In this document: in pieces, positions 9,634 to 19,753 of the stretch | Layout of the letters: each line of letters begins with the position of its first letter | Numbering within the stretch: position 1 is the stretch's first letter | Assembly (NCBI RefSeq): GCF_022836435.1 | Contig: NZ_BQXC01000001.1 | Span: 1,748,121-1,812,120 of the forward strand | Direction of reading: 5' to 3' | DNA length: 64,000 nt | DNA from: Nitrosomonas sp. PY1 | GTDB lineage: Bacteria > Pseudomonadota > Gammaproteobacteria > Burkholderiales > Nitrosomonadaceae | Translations under genes and position numbers: made by a program | Notes under the pieces: generated by a model | Seen by the model: only the letters and a program-made list of their open reading frames with translations | What the model was told of the DNA's origin: nothing | Databases searched by the model: none

Positions 9634-9678
9634 ATAATACAAAATACTGTTTATATATTAACTAATAGCTATTAGTTA
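9634..9678 (-). promoter_or_regulatory. Candidate activator site and -10 box for the oscA-cys operon
   Basis: A perfect 20-bp palindrome, TAACTAATAGCTATTAGTTA, occupies 9659-9678. On the minus strand a -10-like TATTAT lies at 9634-9639 and no good -35 is seen. A start near 9627 would put the palindrome centre near -42, where a LysR-type activator such as CysB overlaps the -35 region. The palindrome fits the T-N11-A pattern of LysR sites. The palindrome is seen directly; the regulator is an inference. Confidence 0.55.
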
Positions 9679-9875
9679 TATAACATGCGCTGCTTAGAAA
9701 ATTCAGCATTGCAAAGTAAGCTTGTGAACAACAGCTCAGATTTTTCCGATTCTCTATTCACCTAACTTAGAGGATATGTCAACTTCTCCTAAAAAGCCGT
9801 ACACTTTTGGAAGAACCTTAAATTTAAAGAGATTGGCTAATTTGAAATGTGCTGTCAAAAATTGAGTCCATGTGT

Positions 9876-10782
9876 TTAGGCAGCGCGTAGATTTGCATAG
9901 TACTGCTGCGAAAATTGCACAGGCGATAAATAGCGCAATTTTTCTTGCTTGCGCTGTCGGTTATAGAATATTTCGATATATTCGGTAATCTCAGCAATGG
10001 CTTGTTGGCGTGTTTTGAATCTCCGGTGATGCACCAGTTCGGTTTTGAGTATCCCCCAGAAGCTTTCCATCGGGGCATTGTCATAGCAGTCACCCTTGCG
10101 GCTCATGGATGCGGTCATGCCAAATTGTTGCAATAGCTTCTGGTAATCGTGCGCACAGTATTGGCTACCTCGATCTGAATGAGCAATGAGTCCCTGATTT
10201 GGATATTTACTTGCAGCTGCACGAAATAATGCTTGCATAACCAGGCTCTTTGTCATTCTCTCATTCATCGCATAGCCCACTAACTCGCCATTAAATATGG
10301 TCTTTTACGCCAGCTAAGTACAACCAACCTTCATCGGTAGGAATGTAAGTCATGTCACTGACCCATACTTTACCGAGCGCTCTAACAGTAAATTCCCGGT
10401 TCAGAATATTGGACGCAACCGGTAGATTATGCCGGGAATCAGTTGTCACTTTGAATTTCAGTTTTTGCTTGCAGCGCAAATTCAATTTCTTACGCAATGT
10501 TCGAACTCGGTAGGGTGTGGTCTGTACTCCGCGATCGGCCAAATCACGATGCAGACGCAGTGCGCTGTAAGTCTCTCGTGTACGTTGATGTGCAGCTAGT
10601 ATCTCTATTTCCAATCTTGCATTCTCCAGCTTACGCTTACAGAGCGGACGTGAGCTTCGCGCATGAAAACCACTTTCAGAAACATCAAGCACCCGACACA
10701 TGAGCGTAACCGGATAGCTTTGTCGCATCGATTCAATCAGATCGTATCTCACCGCAACCCCTTGGCGAAATACGTCGCACAC
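9876..10782 (-). pseudogene. IS3-family transposase OrfB, frameshifted
   Basis: Two adjacent minus-strand frames make one OrfB. The upstream frame (10782-10291) covers the HTH_21 region and the first catalytic Asp in VWVSDMTYIPTDEGWLYLA, ending at GVKDHI. The downstream frame (10280-9876) continues with GYAMNERMTKSLV, the second Asp in LIAHSDRGSQY and the catalytic Glu in DNAPMESFWGILK. One extra C on the coding strand (about 10299-10300) causes the break: without it the junction reads GVKDIFNGELVGYAMN, the expected sequence. All DDE residues survive, so decay is recent. Confidence 0.88.
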
Positions 10783-11062
10783 TTTTTTATAAAGTCACGT
10801 TCCAGCTTCACTTCCGCTAATTCCCGTTTCAGTCTGGATAGCTCTAGTTCAACTTCAGTCAGCGCCTTCTGACGCTTGCCTACCGCAGCGAGTTCTCCCC
10901 GTCAGCATAAACCCAGTTCTTTAGCGTCCCCATTGGGTAATGACAGTCGCTTTACCGCTTCAACCAACGTCAATCCACTTGCTTTGAAAAACTTTACTGA
11001 TTCCTTACGAAACTCCTGACTAGACTTACTGCGTACGCGGTAATTCCATTCTTATCCTCCAT
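10749..11062 (-). pseudogene. IS3-family transposase OrfA, multiply frameshifted
   Basis: A helix-turn-helix OrfA can be pieced together across frames: SSQEFRKESVKFFKASGLTL, then EAVKRLSLPNG, then a C-terminal leucine-zipper-like LTEVELELSRLKRELAEVKL and ERDFIKKCATYFA. At least three indels break it. One base is missing after the initial ATGGAGGATAAGAA, one extra G sits in the GGGG run before the expected TLKNWV segment, and a compensating change follows an in-frame TGA. It overlaps the start of orfB as is normal for IS3 elements, which join the two frames by programmed frameshifting. Confidence 0.75.
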
Positions 11063-11174
11063 TTCATCCCCTCATTTTATGAAACTTAGGACTCCATCAA
11101 AATCAGCATACATCATAAATACATGACCTCATTTTGACAGTACATATCACGTTAAATATTGATCCCTCATCTTA

Positions 11175-11720
11175 TCATCGCGGTGGGGGCGGTGGTGGAT
11201 TACCAGATGGCGGCGGCGGTGGCGTAAAACCGGGTGCTGGTGCAGATGATCTTTGATAATTATTACTTGGAGCGTCATTACTAATTCTGCCATCTATCGG
11301 TACGCGATGCCCTTTTGCATACATGCATTGAATATAGCTAATATCGTAACGACGCTGTGCCTCATAACCAGAGGTCGTAGCACTCCCCGAGCCCATCAGT
11401 CCACCCATTAATAATCCAGCTCCGGCACCAATCGCAGCGCCTTCTCCTCCTCCCATCGCAGCACCCGCCGCAGCTCCAAGACCGCTACCAACGGCTACAC
11501 TCTGCAAACCGCTAGTATTGTAAGCAGACTGCACAGACTTCCCTCCTAATTGCTCAATAGCATACTGTCGGCAAGAAAACTCATCCGCGCGAAACTGCTC
11601 AAAATTTTTTCCTGAACCAGGTAGAGTCATAACGCTCGGCCCGGAAGGCATATTGACACATGCCGATAATAAAAAAATGGTTGATAGTATACAGATAACG
11701 ATAAGCTTATGTTTTAACAT
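11175..11720 (-). CDS. Glycine-zipper lipoprotein with proline-rich tail
   Basis: A 181-residue lipoprotein: signal stretch 1-19 with lipobox LSAC, then a conserved region FRADEFSCRQYAIEQLGG. A glycine-zipper membrane segment follows (GLGAAAGAAMGGGEGAAIGAGAG, about residues 78-110, here abbreviated), and then RRYDISYIQCMYAKGH. The last 25 residues are almost only Pro and Gly (PPPPPSGNPPPPPPR). This architecture is typical of YMGG-like glycine-zipper envelope proteins, whose exact role is not known. Two Cys (SCRQY and IQCMY) flank the zipper and may form a disulfide. It lies 17 bp downstream of a second secreted-protein gene, so the pair form an operon. The IS ends 33 bp past its stop codon. 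Confidence 0.75.
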   Translation of the reverse strand: MLKHKLIVICILSTIFLLSACVNMPSGPSVMTLPGSGKNFEQFRADEFSCRQYAIEQLGGKSVQSAYNTSGLQSVAVGSGLGAAAGAAMGGGEGAAIGAGAGLLMGGLMGSGSATTSGYEAQRRYDISYIQCMYAKGHRVPIDGRISNDAPSNNYQRSSAPAPGFTPPPPPSGNPPPPPPR

Positions 11721-11737
11721 AATTTTACCTCAAAGTG

Positions 11738-12184
11738 TTATGGTGCGGATGGTCGTGCAGGAACAAGTATCCAATTCCGTGAGCAGTCTTTAACTGTCGG
11801 ATAATAACCAGCCGGATTCTGACAGTAGTGCCAATAACCTGCTCGCGGCTGAGACACGTTAGGTTCTTCTTTCTGAATATAAACGGGTGGCCTTACCGGA
11901 ACCGTAACGATCGGTGACGTATAAATCGGAGGACGCATAAAAAATGGATCCCAATAATAAGAACGGTAATTATAGAACCCTGGAGACCAAATACCGGGGC
12001 GGTATACCCCTGCACCATAATAACCAGGATAATATCCACCGCTACCCAAGCTGATCCCCCAATTAACGTGATGATGATGTCGGTGTCGATGAGATTCTCC
12101 CGCCCAAACGGTATTCATCATTACTATCAACAAAATGATGAACCAGCTCATCAAGCAAATAAAATGCGATCTGAGATTTTTCAT
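11738..12184 (-). CDS. Small secreted His/Tyr/Gly-rich envelope protein
   Basis: A 148-residue protein with a signal peptide (1-28, cleavage after VWA), then a His cluster (HRHRHHHHVNWG). A Gly/Tyr/Pro-rich stretch follows (SGGYYPGYYGAGVYRPG), then a C-terminal motif GYWHYCQNPAGYYPTVKDCSRNW (quoted in outline: GYW.YC..P.GYYP.V..C...W). That Cys-paired motif recurs in many proteobacterial lipoproteins and glycine-rich envelope proteins. The His cluster could bind metal, but this is not shown. It precedes the glycine-zipper lipoprotein by 17 bp, and both are transcribed together. Confidence 0.65.
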   Translation of the reverse strand: MKNLRSHFICLMSWFIILLIVMMNTVWAGESHRHRHHHHVNWGISLGSGGYYPGYYGAGVYRPGIWSPGFYNYRSYYWDPFFMRPPIYTSPIVTVPVRPPVYIQKEEPNVSQPRAGYWHYCQNPAGYYPTVKDCSRNWILVPARPSAP

Positions 12185-12335
12185 ACTTTTGCCTTATATT
12201 TAAAATCTTTACTTTCCGTTTCATTAGACAATAATGAATCACTTTTAATTACACAACGAAATAGTATAGAAATTATAGGCCTTAAAACTGAATGAAAACT
12301 GAATCAAGTTATTCGTTTTTATTTCCAATCATACT

Positions 12336-14363
12336 TTATTGGATTCTGATTTTAGGAGCCTCGACCAACCATAATCCATTATTCATGGCTTGTTGTCCAT
12401 CAAATGTTACGTAACTGTTTTTTTCATGATGCGGCAACTGGGAAATGATCGCGCCAAGCGATTTTAGATCTTGGGCAGCTATTAGAACGATAGGGGCGCC
12501 GTTAGGCGATCTTGTTATCCAAGCCTGCGCCGTGCTATTCGTTTTAATTTCATCAGACAACGGTGATATTTTGTGTGCGGCAATGAACTTCTCTATCTCG
12601 AACTGTAAACCGATCACGAGCATAGGCTTGGCTGGCAGTTCCTGCGATACAGTAACAATCCGAGGTGAATGTTTTTGTAAACGGATGGCGAGAAATTTAG
12701 CCAGTTCACGAACATCCGTTCTCTGTGACAACAAAATGGTTCGTGTATGTCGATTAGATATCACTGCATGTAAGCTAAGTGGTATTTCATCATCAGCTAA
12801 TTTCCTCAACACTCGGAAATCAGGATCAAGCGTAACCGACAATGGCTTATTCACTGAAGTTAACATAAATGTTTGTTGTCCTTGCGTTAAATTCAACCAC
12901 TGAAGCTCGGTATCAGATTGGCTTTGAATATTGACAGGAACACGGAGCTGATAGACTGGGTTTGTTTGATGCAATGTGAGTGTAAAACCATGAGTATCGG
13001 AACCTTGAGATACGCCTTTTGCGTTCTGAATGAAAAGATCTGGAATACCATCGCGATAAATCCATTGATCAAAAAAACTTCCCAAGTTTCTTCCAGAGAT
13101 AATTTCAAATAATTGCTGCAATTGCTGCCAAGAAGTCGCTTGGAAGCGCCGTGTTGTCCAAAGCGCTTGTATTGCTTGTTGAAAAATAGCTTCACCCAAA
13201 CAATCTCGCAACATTAAGAAAAACATTGCTGCTTTACATTTCTCTGCATGTTCCGTACCAGGTATCACGGTACTCAGAGAAACGCCTTGCCCGATAGACA
13301 ATAAGGTTAAATCATACATCCACGCTAAACGCATACCACGTGCTTGCTCGCCATTAAACCGCTCTTGGATAGCATGGTCCGCCATCAACATAATCAATCC
13401 ATCAGTCCAATTGCCGTGGTGATGCTCGGAATAAACACCATTACCCCACCAATTACTCAATATTTCACGAGCAATTAAAATATCGCCATGATTCAACAAC
13501 AATTTCAACATGTCGGCGCTAAGATAGGCGAGCGTTGGAAAACTGAGATTATTCGATTCCAGATGAGAAACTATATTAAATTCAGTATAAGGATACGCAC
13601 CTATCTGCGATTCATACATCGCCAAATACCGTTTCGCCAAAGCTAAATAATCTTGGGAGAGATGCGCAATTCGTTGATGAAAATAAGTACGTAACTGGAT
13701 CGAACGTCCATTACTCCCTTGGTACGTTTGCTTATTGATTTCATAGGATCCCATAACAAGGTTGATACCTTCAGCCGGATACAAAAACTCAAAAGTCGCG
13801 CGATATCCTAGTAACGAATCCTGCTCGTGAACGATTTGACCTGGCACCAATCCTCGTTGGCCTGGTGGCAATTTCAATTCTAGCTGATAGCTGGCAAGCT
13901 CTCCCACCACACGCGGGTACCATAAAGACGCATCTTGTAAGGAGGCAATTGGTTTCTCATTAAGCTCGAGAAATTGTAAACCTTCCGAGTGAGTCAACAA
14001 ACCTTGCCAATGAATCTCAATTTGATGTTGTGAGTTGAGGATAAACGGAATATGCCAAATATGCGGTTGATCGACCTGTCGCCGTCCGACACCTAGTTCT
14101 CCATCGTTGAAATATGCTTTAGTCACATCAAAAGCCGACCCAAGCATTAATTTTAATTCTTTGGGTCTTTGAATCGTGATGATACTTTTACCTTTCAGCG
14201 TACCTTCAATTGGATCGATCTGCACGACAATATCGTAATGAACCTCATTATTTTTGACCGCAAATGATTTCACCTTAGGCGCAGCCGAAACCCATTGTGA
14301 AAAAAATCCGATCGAAAATATCAGTAGCGTAAAACAGCAAAAGCGACTCATCATAAATGACAT
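12336..14363 (-). CDS. M1-peptidase-like protein with lost zinc-binding site (probable pseudo-enzyme)
   Basis: A 675-residue exported protein (signal peptide 1-28, cleavage after VSA). Residues about 35-230 match the beta-rich N-terminal domain of M1 aminopeptidases and about 230-480 the catalytic domain, with LAKRYLAMYESQIGAYPYTE before the active site. At the site where relatives read HExxHNWWGN, this protein reads REILSNWWGNGVY, so both zinc His are replaced by Arg and Ser. The downstream Glu ligand (W-x-E-G) is Asp in NWTDG. Catalysis by the M1 mechanism is therefore unlikely. The frame is long and intact, which argues for a retained non-catalytic role. It lies 21 bp after the ChaN-PDZ gene, so the two form an operon. 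Confidence 0.8.
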   Translation of the reverse strand: MSFMMSRFCCFTLLIFSIGFFSQWVSAAPKVKSFAVKNNEVHYDIVVQIDPIEGTLKGKSIITIQRPKELKLMLGSAFDVTKAYFNDGELGVGRRQVDQPHIWHIPFILNSQHQIEIHWQGLLTHSEGLQFLELNEKPIASLQDASLWYPRVVGELASYQLELKLPPGQRGLVPGQIVHEQDSLLGYRATFEFLYPAEGINLVMGSYEINKQTYQGSNGRSIQLRTYFHQRIAHLSQDYLALAKRYLAMYESQIGAYPYTEFNIVSHLESNNLSFPTLAYLSADMLKLLLNHGDILIAREILSNWWGNGVYSEHHHGNWTDGLIMLMADHAIQERFNGEQARGMRLAWMYDLTLLSIGQGVSLSTVIPGTEHAEKCKAAMFFLMLRDCLGEAIFQQAIQALWTTRRFQATSWQQLQQLFEIISGRNLGSFFDQWIYRDGIPDLFIQNAKGVSQGSDTHGFTLTLHQTNPVYQLRVPVNIQSQSDTELQWLNLTQGQQTFMLTSVNKPLSVTLDPDFRVLRKLADDEIPLSLHAVISNRHTRTILLSQRTDVRELAKFLAIRLQKHSPRIVTVSQELPAKPMLVIGLQFEIEKFIAAHKISPLSDEIKTNSTAQAWITRSPNGAPIVLIAAQDLKSLGAIISQLPHHEKNSYVTFDGQQAMNNGLWLVEAPKIRIQ

Positions 14364-14384
14364 AAGGAAATATTGTTACCTATA

Positions 14385-15608
14385 TTATTTTGGTGGAAAT
14401 TTAGCAATAACTTGCATTTCTGTATTATTACGACTGATCGTTATTGGCAACCAAGTACCAGGTGCCTGCCGTTTTACAATGTTAATCACATCTTCAACTT
14501 TCGAGATAGGCATACCTGCCATTTTTAGAATGACATCAGAGTCTTGCAAATTCGCAGTCTCAGCAATACTATTTTGTTCAACTTGTAGCACAACAGCACC
14601 ACCACGGCCAATTTCATATCGAATGCCTAAACGTTGAAACTGCGGTTGAACCTCGTTGGATGCGTACGGTAAAACACCAAATACCGCATCAGCAAACCCT
14701 TTTACCAATTGTTTACAGGAACGGTCAGTGTCCCACGGTAATAGTGCAGCAATATTTTTCACGCTCAGATCCCGCAATTGGTGCGCAACGCCATAACCAT
14801 ACACAATATGACCTGAACCCATAATACCCACTACAAGCGGTGATTTATGTTTCCCTGATTTTGCCAAAGGCTGCTGTAGCACCTGCGCCATCGCACGATC
14901 CCACAATTGTTGCCCACCGACAAATCGTCTAAAGTCCGGATCGTCTCGAGTAATTTCGCCTTGCCTGCTAATTTTTCGATCGTGCTGCTTATAAATGGGT
15001 AGCAAATAGTCCATATAAGCCTCACTCGGTTCTGCGGGACGAGTCAATCCTTCACGCTCCTCGACAGGTACACCATAAAAACCTTTTGCTGCAACCTTAT
15101 GTCGTAAATTGTGTTCGATATTCAAAGCCAACATCGGGATGCGATTCATACGTGCGAAATGAAACAATGGCAAATACAAATTAGCATCGGTATTCCACAC
15201 GCGGTCCCATTCGGCAGCACGTAAAAACTCTTTTTCAGTCAACTCACCAGCGACCCAACGATCCAACACAGATTGGATGCGGCGCGGGAACATTTCGAAG
15301 CCTATTACCATATCCGGGCGTTCGGCATACAATGCCATTAATGCTTGCAATTGCCAGCGATGATGATCGGCGTTGACGTGCGTTTCCCCCAATAATACGA
15401 TGGATGCTTTAGCGGCGCGGGCCATGATGGCTTGTTGCGATGCTTTACCTGAACCCGGAATCATCCAGTCTCCCACTGCAACGCATTGATCCGACTGCGA
15501 TGTCTTGTTTGGAGTATTTTGACTCCATGCGTAATTGCCATAACTGCTCAGAAGCCAAACAGTTAAAATGAAGAATCTATAGCTGAATGTTATTTTATGT
15601 AATGTCAT
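14385..15608 (-). CDS. ChaN-family (DUF399) protein with C-terminal PDZ domain
   Basis: A 407-residue exported protein. I choose the ATG at 15606-15608 because it starts a proper signal peptide (MTLHKITFSYRFFILTVWLL); the longer open frame would overlap purL. Residues about 55-300 form the ChaN/DUF399 domain, with VLLGETHVNADHHRWQ near the start and IVGSGHIVYGYG-type sequence (VVGIMGSGHIVYGYG) near the end. ChaN of Campylobacter binds haem between two subunits. Residues about 320-407 form a PDZ domain (GGAVVLQVEQNSIAETANL, DVILKMAG). It is followed 21 bp on by the M1-like gene. Haem binding is a family inference. Confidence 0.8.
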   Translation of the reverse strand: MTLHKITFSYRFFILTVWLLSSYGNYAWSQNTPNKTSQSDQCVAVGDWMIPGSGKASQQAIMARAAKASIVLLGETHVNADHHRWQLQALMALYAERPDMVIGFEMFPRRIQSVLDRWVAGELTEKEFLRAAEWDRVWNTDANLYLPLFHFARMNRIPMLALNIEHNLRHKVAAKGFYGVPVEEREGLTRPAEPSEAYMDYLLPIYKQHDRKISRQGEITRDDPDFRRFVGGQQLWDRAMAQVLQQPLAKSGKHKSPLVVGIMGSGHIVYGYGVAHQLRDLSVKNIAALLPWDTDRSCKQLVKGFADAVFGVLPYASNEVQPQFQRLGIRYEIGRGGAVVLQVEQNSIAETANLQDSDVILKMAGMPISKVEDVINIVKRQAPGTWLPITISRNNTEMQVIAKFPPK

Positions 15609-15643
15609 AATCAGTATCCTGTTGCAAGTAAGTATTTTTGAAA

Positions 15644-18600
15644 CTAGCCGATCCACTTCCGTGCATTGCGAAATAATCGCATCCAAGGTCCATCTTCCTG
15701 TTGAACCGATTGGTCGGGGTACCAGGAATGCTGCGAAATGCGGAACACTCTTTCCGGATGCGGCATCAGCACATTGAAGCGCCCGTCAGGTGTAGTCAGA
15801 CCGGTAATTCCTTGCATTGATCCATTAGGATTGTAAGGGTAGTTCTCTGTTATTCTGCCTTGATTATCAATAAAGCGCAGCGTTACAAGATTAGCCACAT
15901 TGTCAGATGCATCGGCTGCAAATTCAACCCTTCCTTCGCCATGCGCAACAGTAATCGGCATACGGCTACCCACCATTCCATCGAAAAAAATGGAAGGTGT
16001 TGGTTGAATTTCTACCATAACGAAGCGCGCTTCAAATTGTTCTGACAGGTTACGTTTAAAGCGTGGCCAGCTCTCGGCTCCGGGAATCATTTTCCGCAAA
16101 TGACTCATCATTTGACAGCCATTACACACACCCAATGCAAAGCTATCTTGCCGTTGAAAGAATGCTTCAAATTCATCACGTGCACGCGGATCCAATAAAA
16201 TGGATTTAGCCCAACCCTCACCTGCACCCAATACATCACCGTAAGAAAACCCACCACAGGCCACGATACCTTGGTAATTTTTAAGCGATATCCGCCCAGA
16301 CAAGATATCACTCATATGCACATCAATCGCCGCAAACCCAGCACGATCAAATGCAGCCGCCATTTCGACATGGCCGTTTACGCCCTGTTCGCGCAAAACA
16401 GCCATGCGTGGACGAACATTGGTTTGAATATACGGTGCAGCAATATCATCCGCCGCATTAAATGACAAATTAACGTGAAGTCCAGAATCAGCAGCATCCA
16501 AAATACGATCGTATTCCTGTTGTGCACATACCGGGTTATCGCGTAGCTTCTGCATGCGATGCGTTGTTTCTGACCAAATACGGTGTAAATCACAGCGTTT
16601 TTCGGATAGCAACGACCGATTATTACGCATCAATCGAATCTCATCGACCGCGTTCACGTGCCCAATGATAAAACTACTCTCGCGCAATCCAACATCATCC
16701 AAGATAGCCATCACTTCAGACCGCTGCTCAGTACGAATTTGCAATACCGCACCCAGTTCCTCATTGAATAAAACCTCCAGCAGTTTTTCCTGAAAATGCC
16801 TCCCCGATTGCTCAGGATGCAATTCAGAGCCATCCAAATCGCTGCGATGCGGATCAAAACATAATTGATCGAGATTAATTGTGATGCCAACATGTCCGGA
16901 AAAAGCCATTTCGCAAAGTGTTACGAACAATCCGCCATCGGAGCGATCATGATATGCCAGCACTTTGTTTTCAAGGTTTAGGCGTTGGATTGCTGCAAAA
17001 AATGCCTTAAGCCGCTGTGTGCCAATTTCACCATCAATGTTCGGAGCATTATTTCCGATTTGTTTAAATACTTGCGCTAATGCTGAACCCCCCAAACGAT
17101 TTTGCCCTGCGCCCAAATCAATCAATATCAATTCGGTTACACCACAGTCATTGCGCAATTGTGGTGTCAGTGTATTACGTACATCGGTAACGCTAGCAAA
17201 AGCCGACACAATCAACGACAAAGGTGCGATAACCTCTTTATGTGTCACTTTACCGCATTCCTGGTCAATATCTTGCCAAGCAGTTTTCATCGACATGGAA
17301 TCCTTACCGACTGGAATGCTGATCCCCAACTGCGGACACAACTCCATACCGATACTGTAAACCGCATCATACAATCCGGCATCTTCACCTGGATGTCCCG
17401 CTGCCGCCATCCAATTAGCCGATAATTTGAGCTGTGCAATGTCCGCAATTGATGCCGCGGCAATATTCGTAATTGCCTCACCTACTGCCATACGTGCCGC
17501 TGCTTTTGTATCGATCAAGGCCACCGGTGTGCGTTCCCCGATCGCAAACGCTTCTCCTAAATTCGTCTGAAATCCTTGACTGGTAACAGCCACATCGGCT
17601 ACCGGTACCTGCCAGGGTCCGACCATTTGGTCACGCACTGTCAAACCACCAACACTACGATCTCCAATCGTAATGAGAAAGGTTTTATCGCCCACGGTCG
17701 GTAGCCGTAATAGACGATAAACCGCTTCACGCAAACTTATATCTGACAAATCTATCGCAGGCAAATGCTCGTTTTGATGCACCACATCGCGCAGCATTTT
17801 AGGAGGCTTTCCCAATAACACGGATAGCGGCATATTGACCGGAGCCATCTTAGATTCAGAATCAAGAACTACTAACTGCTCTTCTAAGGTCGCCTCACCT
17901 ATGACTGCATAGGGGCAACGCTCCCGTTCGCAAATATCGTGAAATAAAGCCAATGATTCAGGTTTTATCGCCAGCACATAACGTTCCTGGGCTTCATTAC
18001 TCCAGATCTGCATCGGTGACATGCTCGTCTCCTCAGATGGCACTTTTCGCAAATCAAAACGCCCTCCTCGACCGGAATCATGTACCAATTCAGGAAAGGC
18101 ATTGGAAAGCCCTCCTGCTCCCACATCGTGAATAAATAAAATAGGATTCTTCTGATCGGCGCTTTCTAACTGCCAGCAACGATCGATCACCTCTTGAGCA
18201 CGTCTCTGCATTTCCGGATTACCACGCTGCACTGAATCAAAATCCAACGTTTCGGTATTACTGCCCGTATCCATGCTAGAAGCCGCACCGCCTCCCAATC
18301 CTATCAACATGCCAGGACCGCCTAGTTGAACCAACAACGTGCCTGCTGCAAATTTTTCTTTATGCACATGGTGATCGGAAATTTGCCCAATTCCACCAGC
18401 CAACATGATAGGTTTATGATAACCCCGCATTTTTCCGGCAACACGCTCCTCAAAAGTACGAAAATAACCTGCCAGATTCGGTCGGCCAAATTCATTATTA
18501 AATGCCGCGCTACCGATCGGACCTTCCAGCATGATTTGCAATGCCGAGCTAATGCGGTTTGGTTTACCGTAGATTGCATGATTGTCTTTTGACAAGGAAT

Positions 18601-19651
18601 CATATTCCCACGGTTGCAAACCATCCGGAATATTCAAATTGGATACGGAAAATCCGCTCAAGCCAGCTTTCGGTTTGGCGCCTCGTCCGGTTGCACCCTC
18701 ATCGCGTATTTCACCTCCCACACCGGTTGCCGCACCCGGAAAAGGCGAAATCGCAGTTGGATGATTATGCGTTTCTACTTTCATCAACCAGTGCGTTTTC
18801 TCATGTGAATACCGGTATGTTTGCTCATTTCCCGGATAAAAACGTGCAATCGTACCTCCCTCAATGACACTCGCATTATCCGCGTAAGCAACCAAAGTAC
18901 CCTGCGGGTGCGCCCGATGTGTATTACGAATCATGTTAAAAAGCGATCTATCCTGCGGCTTGCCATCAATTACCCAATTCGCATTGAAAATCTTGTGACG
19001 ACAATGCTCGGAATTGGCTTGGGCAAACATCATCAACTCAACATCGGTGGGATTGCGATGTATTTGCCGATAATAATCGAGTAAATAATCCATTTCATCT
19101 TCCGACAAAGCGAGTCCCAACGCTTTATCCGCTTCATACATCGCACTGGCGCCACCAGAAAGAATGTCAATAATCTGCAACGGCTTCGGCGTCAATTGTT
19201 GAAACAATAATTCGGCATCCGCCAATGTATAAAATACCGATTCAGTCATGCGATCATGCAGTAAGCGCATCAGTCGATGTCTATCCCGCGCAGAAAATAC
19301 TTGGGTAACTTGCAAGTGAAATGCAATACCACGCTCGATACGCTCAACTTTCCTAAGTCCGCAGTGGTGCGCGATATCCGTAGCTTTACTTGACCATGGC
19401 GAGATGGTACCGAGACGGGGCAACACGAGAAAGAATTCCCCAGGATACTGATAATGTTGTTGTTCAAGATTAACATTTAACAACTCGCCCAAAGCGATCA
19501 TTTCATTCGATGTTAATTTGCTTTGCAAGTTACAAAAATACCAATACTCAGAGTGTATCGCTGTTACCGATGGATTACATGAAGTAATTTGCCGCAGTAA
19601 TTTCTGCAAACGAAAATCAGAGTGTGCGGGCTCGCCACGAAATTGAAGCAT
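15644..19651 (-). CDS. purL: Phosphoribosylformylglycinamidine synthase PurL (large single-chain type)
   Basis: PurL converts FGAR, glutamine and ATP to FGAM in the fourth step of purine synthesis. The single-chain proteobacterial form is seen: an N-terminal PurS-like domain, two AIR-synthase-like repeats (with [19 protein letters not shown] and a second ATP-fold half), and a C-terminal glutaminase. The glutaminase nucleophile Cys is in [10 protein letters not shown], and its His and Glu are in [11 protein letters not shown]. The start is set at the ATG at 19649-19651, because [19 protein letters not shown] matches the usual N-terminus. The 25 residues encoded upstream do not. Length is 1335 residues, normal for the family. 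It is divergent from nnr and converges with no gene; chaN follows on the same strand. Confidence 0.96.
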   Translation of the reverse strand: MLQFRGEPAHSDFRLQKLLRQITSCNPSVTAIHSEYWYFCNLQSKLTSNEMIALGELLNVNLEQQHYQYPGEFFLVLPRLGTISPWSSKATDIAHHCGLRKVERIERGIAFHLQVTQVFSARDRHRLMRLLHDRMTESVFYTLADAELLFQQLTPKPLQIIDILSGGASAMYEADKALGLALSEDEMDYLLDYYRQIHRNPTDVELMMFAQANSEHCRHKIFNANWVIDGKPQDRSLFNMIRNTHRAHPQGTLVAYADNASVIEGGTIARFYPGNEQTYRYSHEKTHWLMKVETHNHPTAISPFPGAATGVGGEIRDEGATGRGAKPKAGLSGFSVSNLNIPDGLQPWEYDSLSKDNHAIYGKPNRISSALQIMLEGPIGSAAFNNEFGRPNLAGYFRTFEERVAGKMRGYHKPIMLAGGIGQISDHHVHKEKFAAGTLLVQLGGPGMLIGLGGGAASSMDTGSNTETLDFDSVQRGNPEMQRRAQEVIDRCWQLESADQKNPILFIHDVGAGGLSNAFPELVHDSGRGGRFDLRKVPSEETSMSPMQIWSNEAQERYVLAIKPESLALFHDICERERCPYAVIGEATLEEQLVVLDSESKMAPVNMPLSVLLGKPPKMLRDVVHQNEHLPAIDLSDISLREAVYRLLRLPTVGDKTFLITIGDRSVGGLTVRDQMVGPWQVPVADVAVTSQGFQTNLGEAFAIGERTPVALIDTKAAARMAVGEAITNIAAASIADIAQLKLSANWMAAAGHPGEDAGLYDAVYSIGMELCPQLGISIPVGKDSMSMKTAWQDIDQECGKVTHKEVIAPLSLIVSAFASVTDVRNTLTPQLRNDCGVTELILIDLGAGQNRLGGSALAQVFKQIGNNAPNIDGEIGTQRLKAFFAAIQRLNLENKVLAYHDRSDGGLFVTLCEMAFSGHVGITINLDQLCFDPHRSDLDGSELHPEQSGRHFQEKLLEVLFNEELGAVLQIRTEQRSEVMAILDDVGLRESSFIIGHVNAVDEIRLMRNNRSLLSEKRCDLHRIWSETTHRMQKLRDNPVCAQQEYDRILDAADSGLHVNLSFNAADDIAAPYIQTNVRPRMAVLREQGVNGHVEMAAAFDRAGFAAIDVHMSDILSGRISLKNYQGIVACGGFSYGDVLGAGEGWAKSILLDPRARDEFEAFFQRQDSFALGVCNGCQMMSHLRKMIPGAESWPRFKRNLSEQFEARFVMVEIQPTPSIFFDGMVGSRMPITVAHGEGRVEFAADASDNVANLVTLRFIDNQGRITENYPYNPNGSMQGITGLTTPDGRFNVLMPHPERVFRISQHSWYPDQSVQQEDGPWMRLFRNARKWIG

Positions 19652-19753
19652 TAGTAGAATGTCGATTAGTAATAAAGAAGTGATTTTACACGAGAAGCCA
19701 TTCCAACCGTTTATCCTATTCAGCATTCAACCATAAGTACGAAATTCATCTCT

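Larger units (their letters stand above)
9850..11142 (-). mobile_element. Degenerate IS3-family insertion sequence, about 1.29 kb
   Basis: Both ends are visible as imperfect inverted repeats of about 29 bp. The left end begins TGCTGTCAAAAATTGAG at 9850 and the right end, read inward on the minus strand from 11142, begins TACTGTCAAAATGAGG. The two arms match at roughly five sixths of positions. Between them lie orfA and orfB of an IS3-family transposase, both frameshifted, so the copy is dead. I see no clear target-site duplication. It inserted between the oscA promoter region and a glycine-zipper lipoprotein gene. Confidence 0.85.

Noticed and set aside
11190..11225. Pro/Gly repeat at the end of the glycine-zipper lipoprotein as a satellite repeat
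   Set aside because: It is a short coding low-complexity tail, not a tandem DNA repeat beyond the codons.
19652..19726. 25-residue N-terminal extension of PurL
   Set aside because: The extension does not resemble PurL; the family start MLQFRGEP begins at 19651.
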